DNA of 64,000 nt from Branchipolynoe longqiensis (taxonomy: Eukaryota > Annelida > Polychaeta > Phyllodocida > Polynoidae). Location: assembly GCA_030323885.1 (NCBI GenBank), contig CM059190.1:101292483-101356482 (forward strand). Reading direction: 5' to 3'. Each line of letters begins with the position of its first letter. The stretch's first letter is position 1. The translations under genes were made by a program, and so were the position numbers. Below, piece by piece: positions 23,401 to 34,142 of this stretch. Under the pieces are notes generated by a model. It did no database searches. It was not told the origin of the DNA and saw only the letters and a program-made list of their open reading frames with translations.

Positions 23401-26192
23401 TGGGGTAGGGTCTTCTTCCTTCCTAAATTTTCCCTTACCACTTCCTCTCAATTGTGCATCTTTATCTTGTAAGCTCTCTTGTGTTTTGCTTTTCTGGAAT
23501 TCAAAAACGTGAGCTTTAACACTCAAATGCTCTGTTGAAGTAGGTTCTTCGTTCTTCCTCAATTTGCCCTCACTCATTCCTCTCAATTGCATATTCTCAT
23601 CTTGTAAGCTCTCTTGTGTTTTGTTTTTCTGGAATCCCAAAACGTGAGCTTCAATACTCAAATGCTCTGTTTGAGTAGGTTCTTCTTTCTTCTTAAAACT
23701 TTTGTCACTCTTTCTTGTTAATTGTGCGTCTATATCTTGTAAGCTCTCTGGTGTTTTGTTTTTCTGGAATCCCAAAATGCGAGCTTCAATACTCAAATGC
23801 TCCGTTTGAGTAGGTTCTTCTTTCTTCTTAAAATTGTCCTCACTCTTTCCTCTCAATTGTGTATCCTCATCTTGTAAGCTGTCTTGTCTTTTGACCTTCT
23901 GGAATTCCAACACATGAGCTCCAACACTCAAATATTCCATTGGAACATGTTCTCCCTCCTGGCTAAATTTTCCCTCGCCGCTTCCTCTCATTTGTGCATC
24001 CTTATCTTGTAAGCTCACTTCATTTTTGGTATTTTGAAAACTTTTATTTGAATTACTGCCAACTGAGTTGTGACTAACAGTAGACATGCAATCAAAAGAC
24101 TCTTTATCTGGACTAGCATTAGTTGTGAATAATGGACTGACTTGGTTTAATGGCCTTCTTAATTGATCAACACCATTTGAGGATTCATCCTTCGGTGATA
24201 GATTCTCATTAACAGATTGTAATGACTGACCATCAGCAGGCAAATATGGCTCTTTTCTTCCTTCTGTATGGCTTTGGTCTGCAGTAATCATGCCATAGCT
24301 AGACTGCTGTCTATTAGCATCAGGTGCAGAAACTGTGCTACATTTATCAGATTTACTTAATTTTTCAATTTCAGTCAAAGATTTCTGTGATGCTGACCGT
24401 GACCTATTAAGCTGTCCTGCTGGTGGTGCATGATAGATGTTTGAAAATATTTCTTCTCTTTCTTCTTTGGACATATTCGCATCAGATGTTGACATATTAA
24501 CTAAGCAAGCTCTTTCATCTGGTTCCATATAATCTTTTACACCTGCATTGTGTATGAGTGCCATTGGTTCCTTAAATTCTGACCTACTCACAGAACTCCC
24601 ATGAGAAACTGACATAGTCTTAGCTGATTCTTCTTGTGGTTTGCCATTTTGCTTTGGTTGAGAATCACTATAAACACTTGAAGTTTTGCTACTAGATGGA
24701 TAATCACAGACAGAGAGATCATTGTGTATTTTGGATGACGAAAGAGTTGATGAACTGATTGGGCGCTTCTCAAGGTATGAGTCTCCAATGCTTAACTGTG
24801 TCATGTGTGGTTGAAATTGCATGCTCTGATCTGCTGTTGATGAAAGTTGGTTTGAAAGCAATTCCTTCATTGTAATCTTGCCAAGGCATTCTTCTGAACT
24901 TTCTTCTCTTTCACGGCTTAACTCTATCTCTTTCAAAGAAACTGACACTGAAATATCAGCACATTCATGGCTTTCACACAGGGCATGCTGAGAGAGTGTT
25001 GAATAGTTCACAGAGCTTTCCTCCAAAGTGTGTTGTGAGAGCCCACGGAGATGACTCCCAGCGGTGGTTTCTCGACTCGTCGCTGAGCTCAAATTTTGAA
25101 AACCAATTTGACCTGTTGTCTCAGGACTCAAAGGATACTCTGAAAGGGCCGAATGGCTGACAGCCACGTCTGTAGATGCAAGGCTACTCAATTCCGATAC
25201 ATGTGCTGTGACATTGCTGGTAATGCCTTCATCTTGCAAACTGCCCTCTTTTCTATGCTTAGATTCTAGAATTGGTGGTTCAAGATAACTCACACTACAT
25301 TCCTGGCTTTCATGCAAGGCATGCTGAGAAAGTGTTGAGTGGTTACTTGGGCTTCTAATATGATCTTGTGGTGATAGCATGGAGAGAAGACTCCCAGCAT
25401 TAGTTCCTGTAGTCCTCTCTGAGATTAACGTCTGCTGTAAGAGCAGACTATCTGGATCTGCTGTCATAGAGCTTAAAGGTTGTTCCGAGAGGGTTGGATG
25501 GCTACATGTCGAATCATCATTCACGACTTGCAGTCCTTGCATGCTGTTATCTGCCACATGTGAGAGTACATTTGAAACTGATCCCTTCACTGCATCCTCA
25601 TTTGAAATAGTTTCTTCTTGAACACTTTCCTCTTTTTGATTTCCTGACTCTGCTTTTGAAGTGACCTGTACAGAAACCTGGCTCTTACTAACATCATATT
25701 CAGAGCGAATTGGGTTTACAGGGAATTCAATGTGAGTATGCTGTGAGAGAACAGAGATATGACTCTCCGATGTGCTTCCTCCACTTGTTTCTGGGGTAGC
25801 AGTTTGCTGTAATAGTGATCTTTCGACAGTTTTCTCTGGACTGAGAGGATTTTCTGATATACTCAAAAGGCTATGAGTTGCAATCTCTGTCATATCTACT
25901 AATGGGTATTGTGTTATACTATCCCCCATTGTGTACTGTGATGGACTATCCACTTCTGTACTAATCTCTCCGTCTAGTGTCTGTGGTAATAAGGAACTAT
26001 CACTGAACTGCGTCATTGTGAGGGTGTGCTGTGTAAGAACAAGCTTCCCTTCAACTAAGTCACTTGAGACTTCAGCGACATGAGCCCCAACCATGTCAGA
26101 ATCCTCATGCCAATTCAGCGCAAACATGGTGCGATCACTTGTTCCTTGCGATACATCATGATCAAATGCTTGCTTTTCAGGGCTGCATTCTT
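20486..26192 (-). CDS. Giant exon 2 of large Ser-rich protein (ALMS1-like plan?)
   Basis: 5707 nt open throughout, between acceptor GTTTTACAG and donor GACAG|GTTAGT; about 1,901 codons. An upstream in-frame ATG at 26220 lies in the intron, so the exon begins at EECSPEKQAFDHD. The protein is Ser/Thr/Gln/Glu-rich and mostly disordered. Near its N-terminus are loose LSQHTL/LSQHAL repeats. At 23218-24040 there are six 45-residue (135-nt) repeats with a core like KTQESLQD-D-QLRGSG and TEHLSVEA. The C-terminal part has RKFSWDYGDL, RPFRAFGNLTSFLNTQL, VERWRDEVAEYVPAP and a basic RPLSERLRERERMKEDGL helix. A single giant exon with 40-50-residue repeats recalls vertebrate ALMS1 (centrosome/basal body), but I cannot align it, so the function is unassigned. 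Confidence 0.8.
23218..24040 (-). repeat. Six coding 135-bp tandem repeats
   Basis: The word CTTGTAAGCT recurs at 23331, 23466, 23601, 23736, 23871 and 24006, exactly 135 bp apart, inside exon 2. Each unit encodes 45 residues (SLQD..., then KEE-PT-TEHLSVEA). The constant spacing with diverged residues implies a length-conserved protein repeat. Confidence 0.9.
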
Positions 26193-26619
26193 CTGTAAAA
26201 CGAGTTGAAAATACATACATTGATTAAAAATAATTACCATATTTCCTTGAATAGTATTAGTAGTGTCAACTATGGAGTAATTTATGAACTTAATTAGCAC
26301 ATGATAGATAACATCTATATGATAGATAAAATCAAATATTTGTACACATAGGTGCTTCACATATAAAATGCACTTGCAGTTCATTAAATAATATAAATGT
26401 CAATCACAATTCATCAATAAAAAAAACCAGCAACACCCACCTCGAATAACTTCCACTGTAAAATAAGAATCCCAAGTCCAATGGAACAAAACAATAAAAC
26501 GCCCTATTTTTTTAATCCACACTCACCATTCACTGCAACCCTTCCTCTTACAAATATGATGTGACACACATCACTTTATATTTCATGAGCAGCACCACAT
26601 ATTTAGAGCCTAAAAAAGA

Positions 26620-26980
26620 GCTGCATAATCTGGTAAAACCATAACATTTTCTAAGCCAAAACACTTGCCTACATATCCATTTTAAATACAGACGCACTTA
26701 TTAAATATTTATTGCTGCATAGAAGGGAATAAATACTAATTCAATTTACTAAAAGTTGTCACTGCTACAAATTAAATGCTGGACACATACATAGCATTTC
26801 GGTGTGCACACCAATATTCTTTTGTACATTTTCAATTCAAATATCTCCAAAATTAGCCTTCAAATTCGTTTTTAAAAAGTTATTCCAACCTAAAGTAAAG
26901 TACATTATAACTACTCGGCATAATATATATCTTTTTTAAATGGCAGAAACTCTAAGCCATCGGATTAGGCATCTTTGAGA
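26620..26980. mobile_element. TTAA-type MITE family B, degraded copy
   Basis: AGCTGCATAATCTGGTAAAA at the left, GCCATCGGATTAGGCATCTT at the right; the middle has GCTGCATAGAAGGGAATA and AAGTAAAGTACATTATAA. Confidence 0.65.
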
Positions 26981-26996
26981 TACACGCGGTTTGAAA

Positions 26997-26997
26997 A

Positions 26998-27038
<41 letters not shown>
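26997..27038. repeat. (TAA)n microsatellite
   Basis: About 13 TAA/AAT units with one CTA interruption. Confidence 0.9.
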
Positions 27039-27611
27039 GAAATGATTTTGTAGACACTAAAAAGTAATGAAAAGAGAATATTTTATCATTATGAACGCAT
27101 TGAAAACGGTTTGCCATTGAAAATCCTAGTAAGTGTTAAAATAGATTGTATTACACTGTATATACTATCTATAAATATTAGTTCAGTTACCCCAAACTAC
27201 TGAAAACATAAAAATGTATGTTATCCCACAATTTCTAGTGTCGCAGCACTATTCTCTGTTCATTGTAGCAAACTTGTATTCGCCTTAAATTATATTATAT
27301 ATGTGAATGAACATAGCATAATAATATGACCAATGCCCCAGAGTTAAAAACAAAACAATTAAAAAAAGCTTTATTCCCTAAATAAAATATTATTTGTAAA
27401 TAAATATATAAATATGATGAATGCTAGATACCTCTGCAGGTAGATATAGTGACAGAAAACATCATGATATGATGATAAGTGCTTTTAATACCTCTTCAAC
27501 GGTTAACAAATTCTTTAATGCTAATAGATATCCCGCCAACCTTTGTCGATATGCAAAATTTAGCTTTTAAGATGACGCTGATAATTCCTATCTGATATGG
27601 TCAGTAGTTAC

Positions 27612-27684
27612 CTGGCTCTAGAGCGATCCACTGGGAACGGTAGTCAGGACCACTCCCCAACGTGAGCTCATGAGCCCCAGCTCC
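27612..27684 (-). CDS. Large Ser-rich protein gene, exon upstream of the giant exon
   Basis: 73 nt between acceptor CATGCAG and donor CCAG|GTAACT. It encodes GAGAHELTLGSGPDYRSQWI then ALEP plus one base. That base joins the giant exon's first two bases to give Glu (ALEP-EECSPEK). No stop in this phase. It lacks an ATG, so the true start lies further upstream (higher coordinates). Confidence 0.6.
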
Positions 27685-28119
27685 CTGCATGACAAAATTA
27701 CATCATGTAATATTACATAATGATTAATACTACTCTTAAAACCATTTTCAGGGTTTTAAAAGTAACAATCATGTTTCATCAAATATTTCGCAAATGTAAA
27801 ATAATATTTATTCTATTCATACAATATTTTGCAAATATCAAAATAAGACATTAATAATTGTATTTCATCAAAGATTTCGAGAGGGCAAAATTCCAGGATA
27901 AGAATGTGGGAAATTAAAAGACACGAGACGTCATTAATATTTTGCAACGGGTATGCCAAAACATAAGAATGCAAGGACTTTGTGGATAGGCAAGAAGAAG
28001 TAATTGATTTGTCCTATCCATAGACCAGTTTTTTTCAAATCAAATCCAAACATGAGCAAGCAAGGGAAGGCAATGCCTAGATTATTAGGGGAAATTTCAA
28101 TAGTGAACAATTGGTCTTC
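27685..28119. other. Intergenic or intronic spacer
   Basis: AT-rich; nothing recognised. Confidence 0.4.
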
Positions 28120-28290
28120 TTCATTTCACTGCTCTATGTCCTATCCTAGTGATGCTGAGCACCGCAGGCTAGGTAGCGACAAGTATCAATTTTCAAAGTC
28201 ACTGGTTTTGACCAGACCGGATTTGAACCCGTTTGAATCCCATGAGAGGCCATGGGAGACTCAACTCATTCAGCTATTACATCTAGCTTT
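28120..28290 (-). mobile_element. SINE family S, antisense partial copy
   Basis: The reverse complement gives a tRNA-like head (TGGCCTCTCATGGGATTCAA, GGGTTCAAATCCGGT) followed by TATTGATACTTGTCGCTACC TAGC-type body, as in the plus-strand SINEs at 54-56 kb. Confidence 0.55.
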
Positions 28291-28378
28291 AATTATAGAA
28301 CCACTCTTATACGCACGACATAAAGGGTGTGTCTGCATAGATTTCTTTTTTCTTTGGTTATGTTGCTATAATATGTAT

Positions 28379-28464
28379 ATATAATAGTTGTCCTACATAA
28401 TTAAGAAAGACACAAGACATGATAGTGGGTAAGAGTTGTAATCTCTGGCAAGAGGAACTACGCC
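28379..28464 (-). repeat. Split direct repeat B2 of element D1
   Basis: Near-identical to 28687-28772 (begins TATAATAGTTGTCCTACATA, ends GAGGAACTACGCC versus GAGGAACTTCGCC). Confidence 0.85.
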
Positions 28465-28686
28465 CCTTACCGAAAAAGACAAATCCAGTGGTACAGTGAG
28501 TGTATGTAAGGTGGGGGGAGCGGTGCATGCGCAGACGTGGCACCCCCCAACGGACATGAGTGAGAGCAGGATGGTAGTGGTAGGTTAAGAAGGCCCAACC
28601 AGCAGATGACTGGGGGGGGGTAGTAGATAGGCTAGGAGAGGATGGAAGCTTCCGGCCTTATTATACTCGTATAATGGCTTATACAG

Positions 28687-28772
28687 CATATAATAGTTGT
28701 CCTACATAATTAAGAAAGACACAAGACATGATAGTGGGTAAGAGTTGTAATCTCTGGCAAGAGGAACTTCGC
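28687..28772 (-). repeat. Split direct repeat B1 of element D1
   Basis: The copy nearer the recombinase ORF. Identical to B2 over most of its length, which suggests a fairly young element despite the damaged polymerase. Confidence 0.85.
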
Positions 28773-28847
28773 CAAAGGATGGAGTCCCCCCACCCACAGA
28801 GTTAGGTCAAGTCGTGTCAGACCAGTCAATAAGTTGTGTAAGTCTAG

Positions 28848-29906
28848 TTAATAGGTCTCATCAGAGTGTTCAGCGGAGGCGGCGAGAGACGTAGCCACCC
28901 GCATATCGTTCAGGATCCTGGTGGTAAGCGGTGTCTTAAGGTATGTGAAGATGGTGTCAGTGGACCAGTCTCCCCTCGCGCGAAGTTCTTCCAGGGAGTC
29001 ACCAGTCATGGAGAGGAAGGTACAGCCACCCCTGCGGAGGGAATGGGAGGAGACCTCGTCAGGGTCAAGGCCGGCCCTGGCTGAGAAGTGCTTTAAGGTA
29101 GCCTGGTAGTATGGGTAAGGCAGGGGGGGTGGGGCCCCCCCCTCCCCCCCCGCCGGAATGGGGAAATGGAAAGCCATGATATCATCAGGGGCGGGAACCT
29201 CCGCGATGTGCCGCTCCGTCCAATGGACCGCACATATCAGGGTGTTAGGACAGCGGGCGACAGGGACCTGGAGGACGCGCTCCCGGAATTGTATCGTCTT
29301 GGATCTGCGGATCGAAATCAGCAGGCCCCATGGGAAGAACTTAAAGTCACCGCGGAGCATGGATGAGTCAGACAGGGTCACCTGACATTTCCGTAGGAGG
29401 GCCCTGAAGCTACAGAGCAGGGCAGCCCGCCAAGCGACGTGGCCAGGATTGGAGGTGAGGAGGCCCAGCATCCTCAGCAGCATTGCAGGCAGCAGCGGGA
29501 GGGCCTGACGGGGTGCGAAGGAACGCTCCCGGCGGATCCCTCGGAGCGTAGAGGCGACCTCGTAATCTGTATAGGATATAGGGGTGGAGCCGTGCTGTCT
29601 AAGGAAGTTATTGAGCCCGCTGAGGTAGTTCAGCACAGACAAGTACTTGAGCGTCCGCGCAAGCCAAGTCGCGTAGAGGGCCACCTGTGGCGATGGGCAG
29701 GGGAGTGGGGCGTGCGTCTCTGCAAACTCCCCCACGAATTCCAGGTACTTGCGCACCTGCTCCGCCCTTGTGGTCACCGAATTCGGTGTGTACGACTTGC
29801 TTTGATACCTGACCTTTTCCTTCACCAGCTCCGTGAACCCTGGAAGCACAGAGAGTATCACCATCAAAAAGGTGCGTGCAGCACATGAGTCTCCCTTGGT
29901 CGGCAT
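28848..29906 (-). CDS. Tyrosine recombinase of element D1
   Basis: About 350 codons open to TAG at 28848. It acts as the element's integrase, cutting and joining DNA through a tyrosine. N-terminal SAM-like core-binding part: KSYTPNSVTTRAEQVRKYLE, then YLSGLNNFLRQHG. Catalytic part: SFRALLRKCQVTLSD (first Arg), RRSKTIQFRE (beta-hairpin Lys), SSHSLRRGGCTF (the HxxR box), RARGDWSTDTIFTYL (His/Trp position and catalytic Tyr). All expected catalytic positions are visible. The first Met is uncertain; the frame continues upstream to overlap the RNase H end. Intact, unlike the polymerase ORF. Confidence 0.8.
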   Translation of the reverse strand: MPTKGDSCAARTFLMVILSVLPGFTELVKEKVRYQSKSYTPNSVTTRAEQVRKYLEFVGEFAETHAPLPCPSPQVALYATWLARTLKYLSVLNYLSGLNNFLRQHGSTPISYTDYEVASTLRGIRRERSFAPRQALPLLPAMLLRMLGLLTSNPGHVAWRAALLCSFRALLRKCQVTLSDSSMLRGDFKFFPWGLLISIRRSKTIQFRERVLQVPVARCPNTLICAVHWTERHIAEVPAPDDIMAFHFPIPAGGEGGAPPPLPYPYYQATLKHFSARAGLDPDEVSSHSLRRGGCTFLSMTGDSLEELRARGDWSTDTIFTYLKTPLTTRILNDMRVATSLAASAEHSDETY

Positions 29907-29959
29907 CGCGGAGGCGGCCCAGGCTCCCAGACGCGTTGAGGCGGCTCAGGGCATCTGCG

Positions 29960-31639
29960 ATCTTGTTGTCATTGCTCTGAATGTAAACAGAAGTTATTTT
30001 CAGTGGCCAGCCAGAATAGGCGGTGAAGAAAAAACATTATCTCAGGCGACCTAGAGCGACAAGTGTTGAGGGCCGCCCGAACCGTTGTCCTGTCCGTGAC
30101 CATGACAACCGCTGAATCCTTCCAGCAATGGCCCCCAGGAGAGGGCCATGGCATAGGCCGCCCACATCTCCTTTACATTAATGTGGGAGGCAGGGCCGAC
30201 AGCCTCATGAGGGAGATGGTGACCCAGGACTGTACTGAGGTGCTGGTCATCCTCGTCGCTGAAGGCCCCGGCAACCCAGCTGTCATAATGGACCGAGCCG
30301 AAGCCGAAGTCGAAGTCTGAAGCGTCGCTGTAGGTGGAGAGGTGTTGGGCGAAGCTGCCGAGTATGCATGCCTTCCCATTGAACCTCGCCGCAAAGCCCC
30401 TCCACCAGTCGATGTTGTCTCTGAATCCCTTTGAGAGGCGAACCAGGTGGTAGGGCTCACGGACACTGCCCAAGCTGTCATAGACTCTACGACAGAAGGT
30501 GCGCCCACCCCTAACGACCTTGCTTCAGTGGGCGAGAAGACCAGCCAGGCGCTCTAGCGCCCTCCTGGTGGCCTTTTTACGGCCGGAGACCTCCTCAAGG
30601 ACGGTGTGCAGGCGTGCCAGCTTGTCCTCAGGCAAGGTCATATCAAGTCTGACAGAGTCAATATTAATGCCCAAGAAGCGGACCACAGTGTTAGGGGATG
30701 ACAGCTTCTTGAAGCTCACAAGAAAACCAATCCGGCGGAGGATAGCTATCAGTCTCCCCTGATCAGCGCAGCCCTGTTCAAAGCCACTGCTGATGAGACA
30801 GAAGTCGTCGAGGTAGTTGACCACCCTATCAACCCCTTCTCTGGCAGCACATCTGACTACAAAGTCAGATACTTGCTGAAGACGTACGGGCTGGAGGAGA
30901 GGCCCATACACAGGCGGTTATCCTTCATGTAGGTGCTCCCTCCCTCAGCGAACTCCCAGTGGAGCCCCTGTCGATCCCGGTCATCAGGGTGAATGGAGAC
31001 CGCCCGATAGGCATCTTTAATGTCAACAGTGCACATGTGATCGCCAGCCTCCATGAGGTCGGCCACAGCGTCAACGGAACAGTATTTAAACTTCACGCAT
31101 ACCTGGTCGGTGCAACTGTTGACAGATCTGCCATGAGGTCTGCTGCAGTCCACGATGGCCCTCCCACCCCCACCATCCTTGGGGATGCAGAATATGTCGT
31201 GCACGCAGGATGGCCTGGATCCGACCACGGATACGTGTGAGCTTTTGATCTCGGCCAGGAGCTTCTCATCGATGATGGCCCGGTCAGCATCACCCCGAAC
31301 AGCCTTGTGATGGGAGTCGTAGTCAAGACTGCAATCAGGGTTTATAACACGGAAGCCAAAGATGGCTCCCCTTAGGATGTATTCAAAATCAGGATCAGTG
31401 TCACCACGGAGAAAAAGTTTGCAAAACACCCTGCAGGGTCTGAGCTGAGCCGGGAGGCCTCCGATGCAATGGCTGCATGTACATGTCCCGGCAGCACATT
31501 CGTCAGAAACGTCAAAGACAATATCGGGCCGTCCCGGATCCTCGCAGGCTGTAACACGCAAAACAACTGGATCCGTCTCTGCACAAACAACGGTGAACCA
31601 GTCTCGGGGACCGGTGTCAACATGTGCCCAGTCGGCCAT
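29960..31639 (-). pseudogene. Reverse transcriptase-RNase H of element D1 (broken)
   Basis: Starts at ATG 31639 in a strong Kozak context (GCCGCCATGG). RT motifs: DIFCIPKDGGGGRAIVDCSR, TVDIKDAYRAVSIHPDDRD, GLSSSPYVFSK, then VNYLDDFCLI (catalytic YLDD), FLGINIDSVR. RNase H follows (LSTYSDASDFDFGFG, NVKEMWAA, and later NDNKIADALSR). Breaks: a one-base loss near 30880, TGA near 30522 where Cys is expected (LLAH-stop-SKVV), and a frame change near 30100. Inactive as read. Clade: DIRS-group RT, as expected next to a tyrosine recombinase. Confidence 0.8.
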
Positions 31640-32337
31640 GGCGGCAGGGGGGGGCCGCGGCAGGCATCAACACAAGTCCCGCCAGCAGTCCCGGCGACGC
31701 TCCCTCCCGTGGGGGCGGGGCCGCCGCCGCCGCCATCAACAACACCCTCACCCTCGCCCGGGTGGGTGCCCCCCCGGCCACTAGCGCCGACCAACCCACC
31801 GTCCAGATGTTGGTCACTTGAGACGGGGTCCCCATGGTAACCCTCGGCAGCCCCGCCATCCCCCGCGCAGGGGGTCCTGGCGACCTCAGGGGCCCCCCAG
31901 AGGTCGGCGGCCTCCACCCGGGCCCCCTCCAGGGTGACCGTTGCGGATGGAATGACGCCGAGGTGGGCCGTTCCCGCCTCCCAGGCATCGGTGGCGTGGG
32001 TAGCAGGATTCCCGCCCTTCCTAGCATCCCCCCAGCACGTGGCAGGGAAAATGGCGGCATCAACGGTCCAACCCCAGCCTCCGACCTCCGGGCGGGGTGC
32101 AGCGCGGCTACCATCAGCCTGGGCGCTTACATATTTTACATACATGGCGGCCATGCCGTGATGGCCAGCTACATCTACAGTAGAAATGCTTTTCCCAGCG
32201 TAAAGGATGCCATCATCCCCGCTCCCGCGGCGGGCATTACGAGACATAACAGTGTGGGTGGCGATAATCTCTTGATTTTTTGGGGCGGTATCGGGGTGAG
32301 AAACAGAATCAGAAACACATCCCGCCCCATTCGCCCG
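31640..32337 (-). other. Very GC-rich spacer between Gag and Pol of D1
   Basis: Very GC-rich, with Pro/Gly/Ala-rich frames open on both strands because of composition. I see no domain. It may be ORF leader sequence or a divergent part of the element. Confidence 0.45.
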
Positions 32338-32642
32338 TCAGTCCCTCGTACACTTGACGCGCTTGTGTGACTTGCTACCACACTTAAAACAAACATGAGC
32401 ATAGTTACAACTCTCCTCTGAGCTGCCGCATCCTGACTCCTTATTCCATCTGAAGCATGGGCGCTTCTTGTCTGAACCCGTCCTGCGAGCTGATCCGCCA
32501 CTCCTCGGCTTTTTGTATCTAAGATGCTGAGTGCCATAATGGATGACGCTCCTGCCATTGTAAGCTTCAGAGAAGGCAGAGAAGCCGTAGATGGCCGCCT
32601 TCTTACGGACAGCATTGTCATAAGCGACGTGCGCCGAGTCTT
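32338..32642 (-). pseudogene. C-terminal Gag of element D1 with two zinc fingers
   Basis: A frame ending at TGA 32340-32338: HVAYDNAVRKKAAIYGFSAF, then a basic RSGGSARRTGSDKKR stretch, then two metal-binding motifs. The first is C-x8-C-x6-C-x3-H starting CFRWNKESGC; the second is CFKCGSKSHKRVKC (CCHC). A WN-containing CCCH finger followed by a knuckle is what I recall for Gag-like ORFs of DIRS/Ngaro elements. The N-terminus is missing where the inverted-repeat unit begins. Confidence 0.6.
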
Positions 32643-33238
32643 ACCTTGGTATACGAGTCTTACCGTGGTATAGATGATGGATAACTGTTGTTTTCCCGAG
32701 GTATGGATAGACGTGGGCTAGAGAGAAGGAAGCACATCCGGGTCCAGCAATCTTTACCTACTTATTCAGGATAAAAATGACTTTAACCACAATGGATACT
32801 TTTTTTTCTTTGAAGATTTATACTGCCTATTATGGATAAGCCTGAATAGACTTGTTTTCACCATTAGACAGTTTGTCGATTAAAGCCCGAACCTACACTT
32901 TTACCGACCCAAGGGATTTTTAACCTCCCACACCACATAGACATGGTATGGGAGCAACTGGCCTTTGATGACGCTGTAAGTTATCCACAGCGGTGTAAAT
33001 CCAAATTGGCAGAGGTGGGGGCATGGGGAATCGAACCATCGTCCTTCAGATTAGGAGTCTGACCTAGAAAAGAGTCAGACACTCTAACCACTCTGCCACA
33101 CTATCATGTTTTCGTCTTGGCACAAGCAAACGTAATAGACGTGGTCGGGCGTGCCCAAGCCCACGTCTATCCGAGGCTTTTACCTTGGGAAAACAACAGT
33201 TATCCATCATCTGTAGGTAAGACTCGTATAACTATACT
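32643..33238. mobile_element. Inverted-repeat unit containing a SINE
   Basis: Arms of about 65-70 bp at 32655-32715 and 33160-33229 are inverted copies (GATGATGGATAACTGTTGTT, GGATAGACGTGGGCT). Next to the left arm, GGAAGCACATCCGGGTCCAG (about 32729-32752) matches, inverted, the right terminal repeat of element D2 (about 36372-36400). The unit therefore shares terminal sequence with the DIRS-like element. The centre is a SINE (32824-33105). Confidence 0.6.
32824..33105 (-). mobile_element. tRNA-derived SINE family T, antisense
   Basis: The tRNA-like head on the minus strand (GTGGCAGAGTGGTTAGAGTG, GATGGTTCGATTCCCC) is followed by a body ending in GACAAACTGTC/CTTATCCATA. A second antisense copy at 53165-53446 matches over its whole length, defining the family. 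Confidence 0.7.
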
Positions 33239-33366
33239 ATTTTACCTCGGTACTAAGCCTCAGGCTAGGGAGACTTTTACGTAACTCATTTTTATCCTTT
33301 TAAATATCTAAATTTGTATACATAGTTATGCATGTATAATTGTAAACTTCTCACCTGTCTTGTTAA

Positions 33367-34142
33367 CCGGTGAGTATGCGTGTCGCTAGGCCGCTTGACT
33401 TTTCTAGTCGTTTGTTGTAATGTTTAGCAAACGATCTAGCTGTCTTCCAGCCTGTGTGTGCCAGGATTCTCTTCACTGAGATTCCTAGGTGTCGTGCCTT
33501 TGATACCATGGCACCTCTCGTCGAATGGGATGCATAGCATTACGTATTGACACCTGCAGCCTTCAGTACTGTAATAGTCCACCTTGCAAGTGTGTCTCTC
33601 GAAATGGCCTTGTGTGGTTTAATAAAACTCACCAAAAGTTGTCTTGAATTTCTAATTCCATTTGTCTTGGATATATAAGCCCGAATGGCTGACACTACAC
33701 AAAGTTGTCGGTCATCCGGGAGACTGTTTAAATGTACACTGGACAATGGGTCCCATGTGCGGTTTTATTTTAATAATTGTTGTAACTCAAAGGTCGCTTC
33801 CTTGCGATCTATCTCTAAACCATCCAGAGACAATGCTAAAATAGTTTGTCCCATGTGTCCAGTGACTAATAGCAAAAGCACTGCTACTTTAAAACCTAGT
33901 TGTTTTAAATCTAAATGATAATTACTGGGCCACCTCTTCAGTAATTTCAAGACTACTGAAACATCCCAAAACCTATCATATTTAGGTTTTGGCAGGTTCC
34001 TTTCATACACTGATCTCATAAACCAGTGAATTATTTGGTGTTTACCAACTGTCTCTCCATCTAGTCTTGGGAGTATAATGGACAATGCACATTTTTTGTG
34101 GTGTTCCCCATTTTTGACAAATTTGTTGAAAAATATCGTCAT
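33367..34142 (-). pseudogene. Tyrosine recombinase of element D2 (two stops)
   Basis: One frame with TAA near 33765 and TAA at 33540: LGFKVAVLLLLVTGHMGQTI (region of the first catalytic Arg), RTWDPLSSVHLNSLP, then SHSTRGAMVSKARHLGISVK (HxxR box) and ILAHTGWKTARSFAKHYNK (His and catalytic Tyr). Layout as in phage-type integrases. Nonfunctional as read. Confidence 0.75.

Larger units (their letters stand above)
26193..27611 (-). other. Intron 1 (visible) of the minus-strand gene
   Basis: Contains a degraded family-B MITE (26620-26980) and a (TAA)n microsatellite (26997-27038). Otherwise AT-rich without coding signal. The GT donor is at 27611 and the AG acceptor at 26194-26193. Confidence 0.6.
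28379..32642 (-). mobile_element. Ngaro/DIRS-like tyrosine-recombinase retrotransposon D1
   Basis: A GC-rich element containing, in its own 5'-3' order (right to left): the C-terminal part of a Gag, an RT-RNase H ORF, and a tyrosine recombinase. At its 3' end an 86-bp block is present twice (28687-28772 and 28379-28464), separated by 222 bp. This is the B1-A2-B2 arrangement of split direct repeats typical of Ngaro-type elements. The matching A1 at the 5' end is not seen because the element is cut off at about 32642 by an inverted-repeat unit. Its GC-richness contrasts sharply with the AT-rich host. Confidence 0.75.

Noticed and set aside
26193..26220. ATG at 26220 as the start of the giant protein
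   Set aside because: It lies upstream of a clear GTTTTACAG acceptor, and the exon at 27612-27684 joins in phase, so these codons are intronic.
28379..28772. The 86-bp direct repeats as LTRs
   Set aside because: Both copies lie at one end of the element and flank a different 222-bp block, which is the split-direct-repeat arrangement rather than LTRs.
31372..32370. Overlapping Gly/Pro/Ala-rich frames on both strands in the GC-rich part of D1
   Set aside because: Frames are open because of GC composition; no domain. Only the zinc-finger frame at 32338-32642 and the RT frame from 31639 are supported.
33005..33105. Possible tRNA gene (antisense)
   Set aside because: It recurs with the same flanks at 53340-53446 and has an insertion in the anticodon arm, so it is a SINE head.
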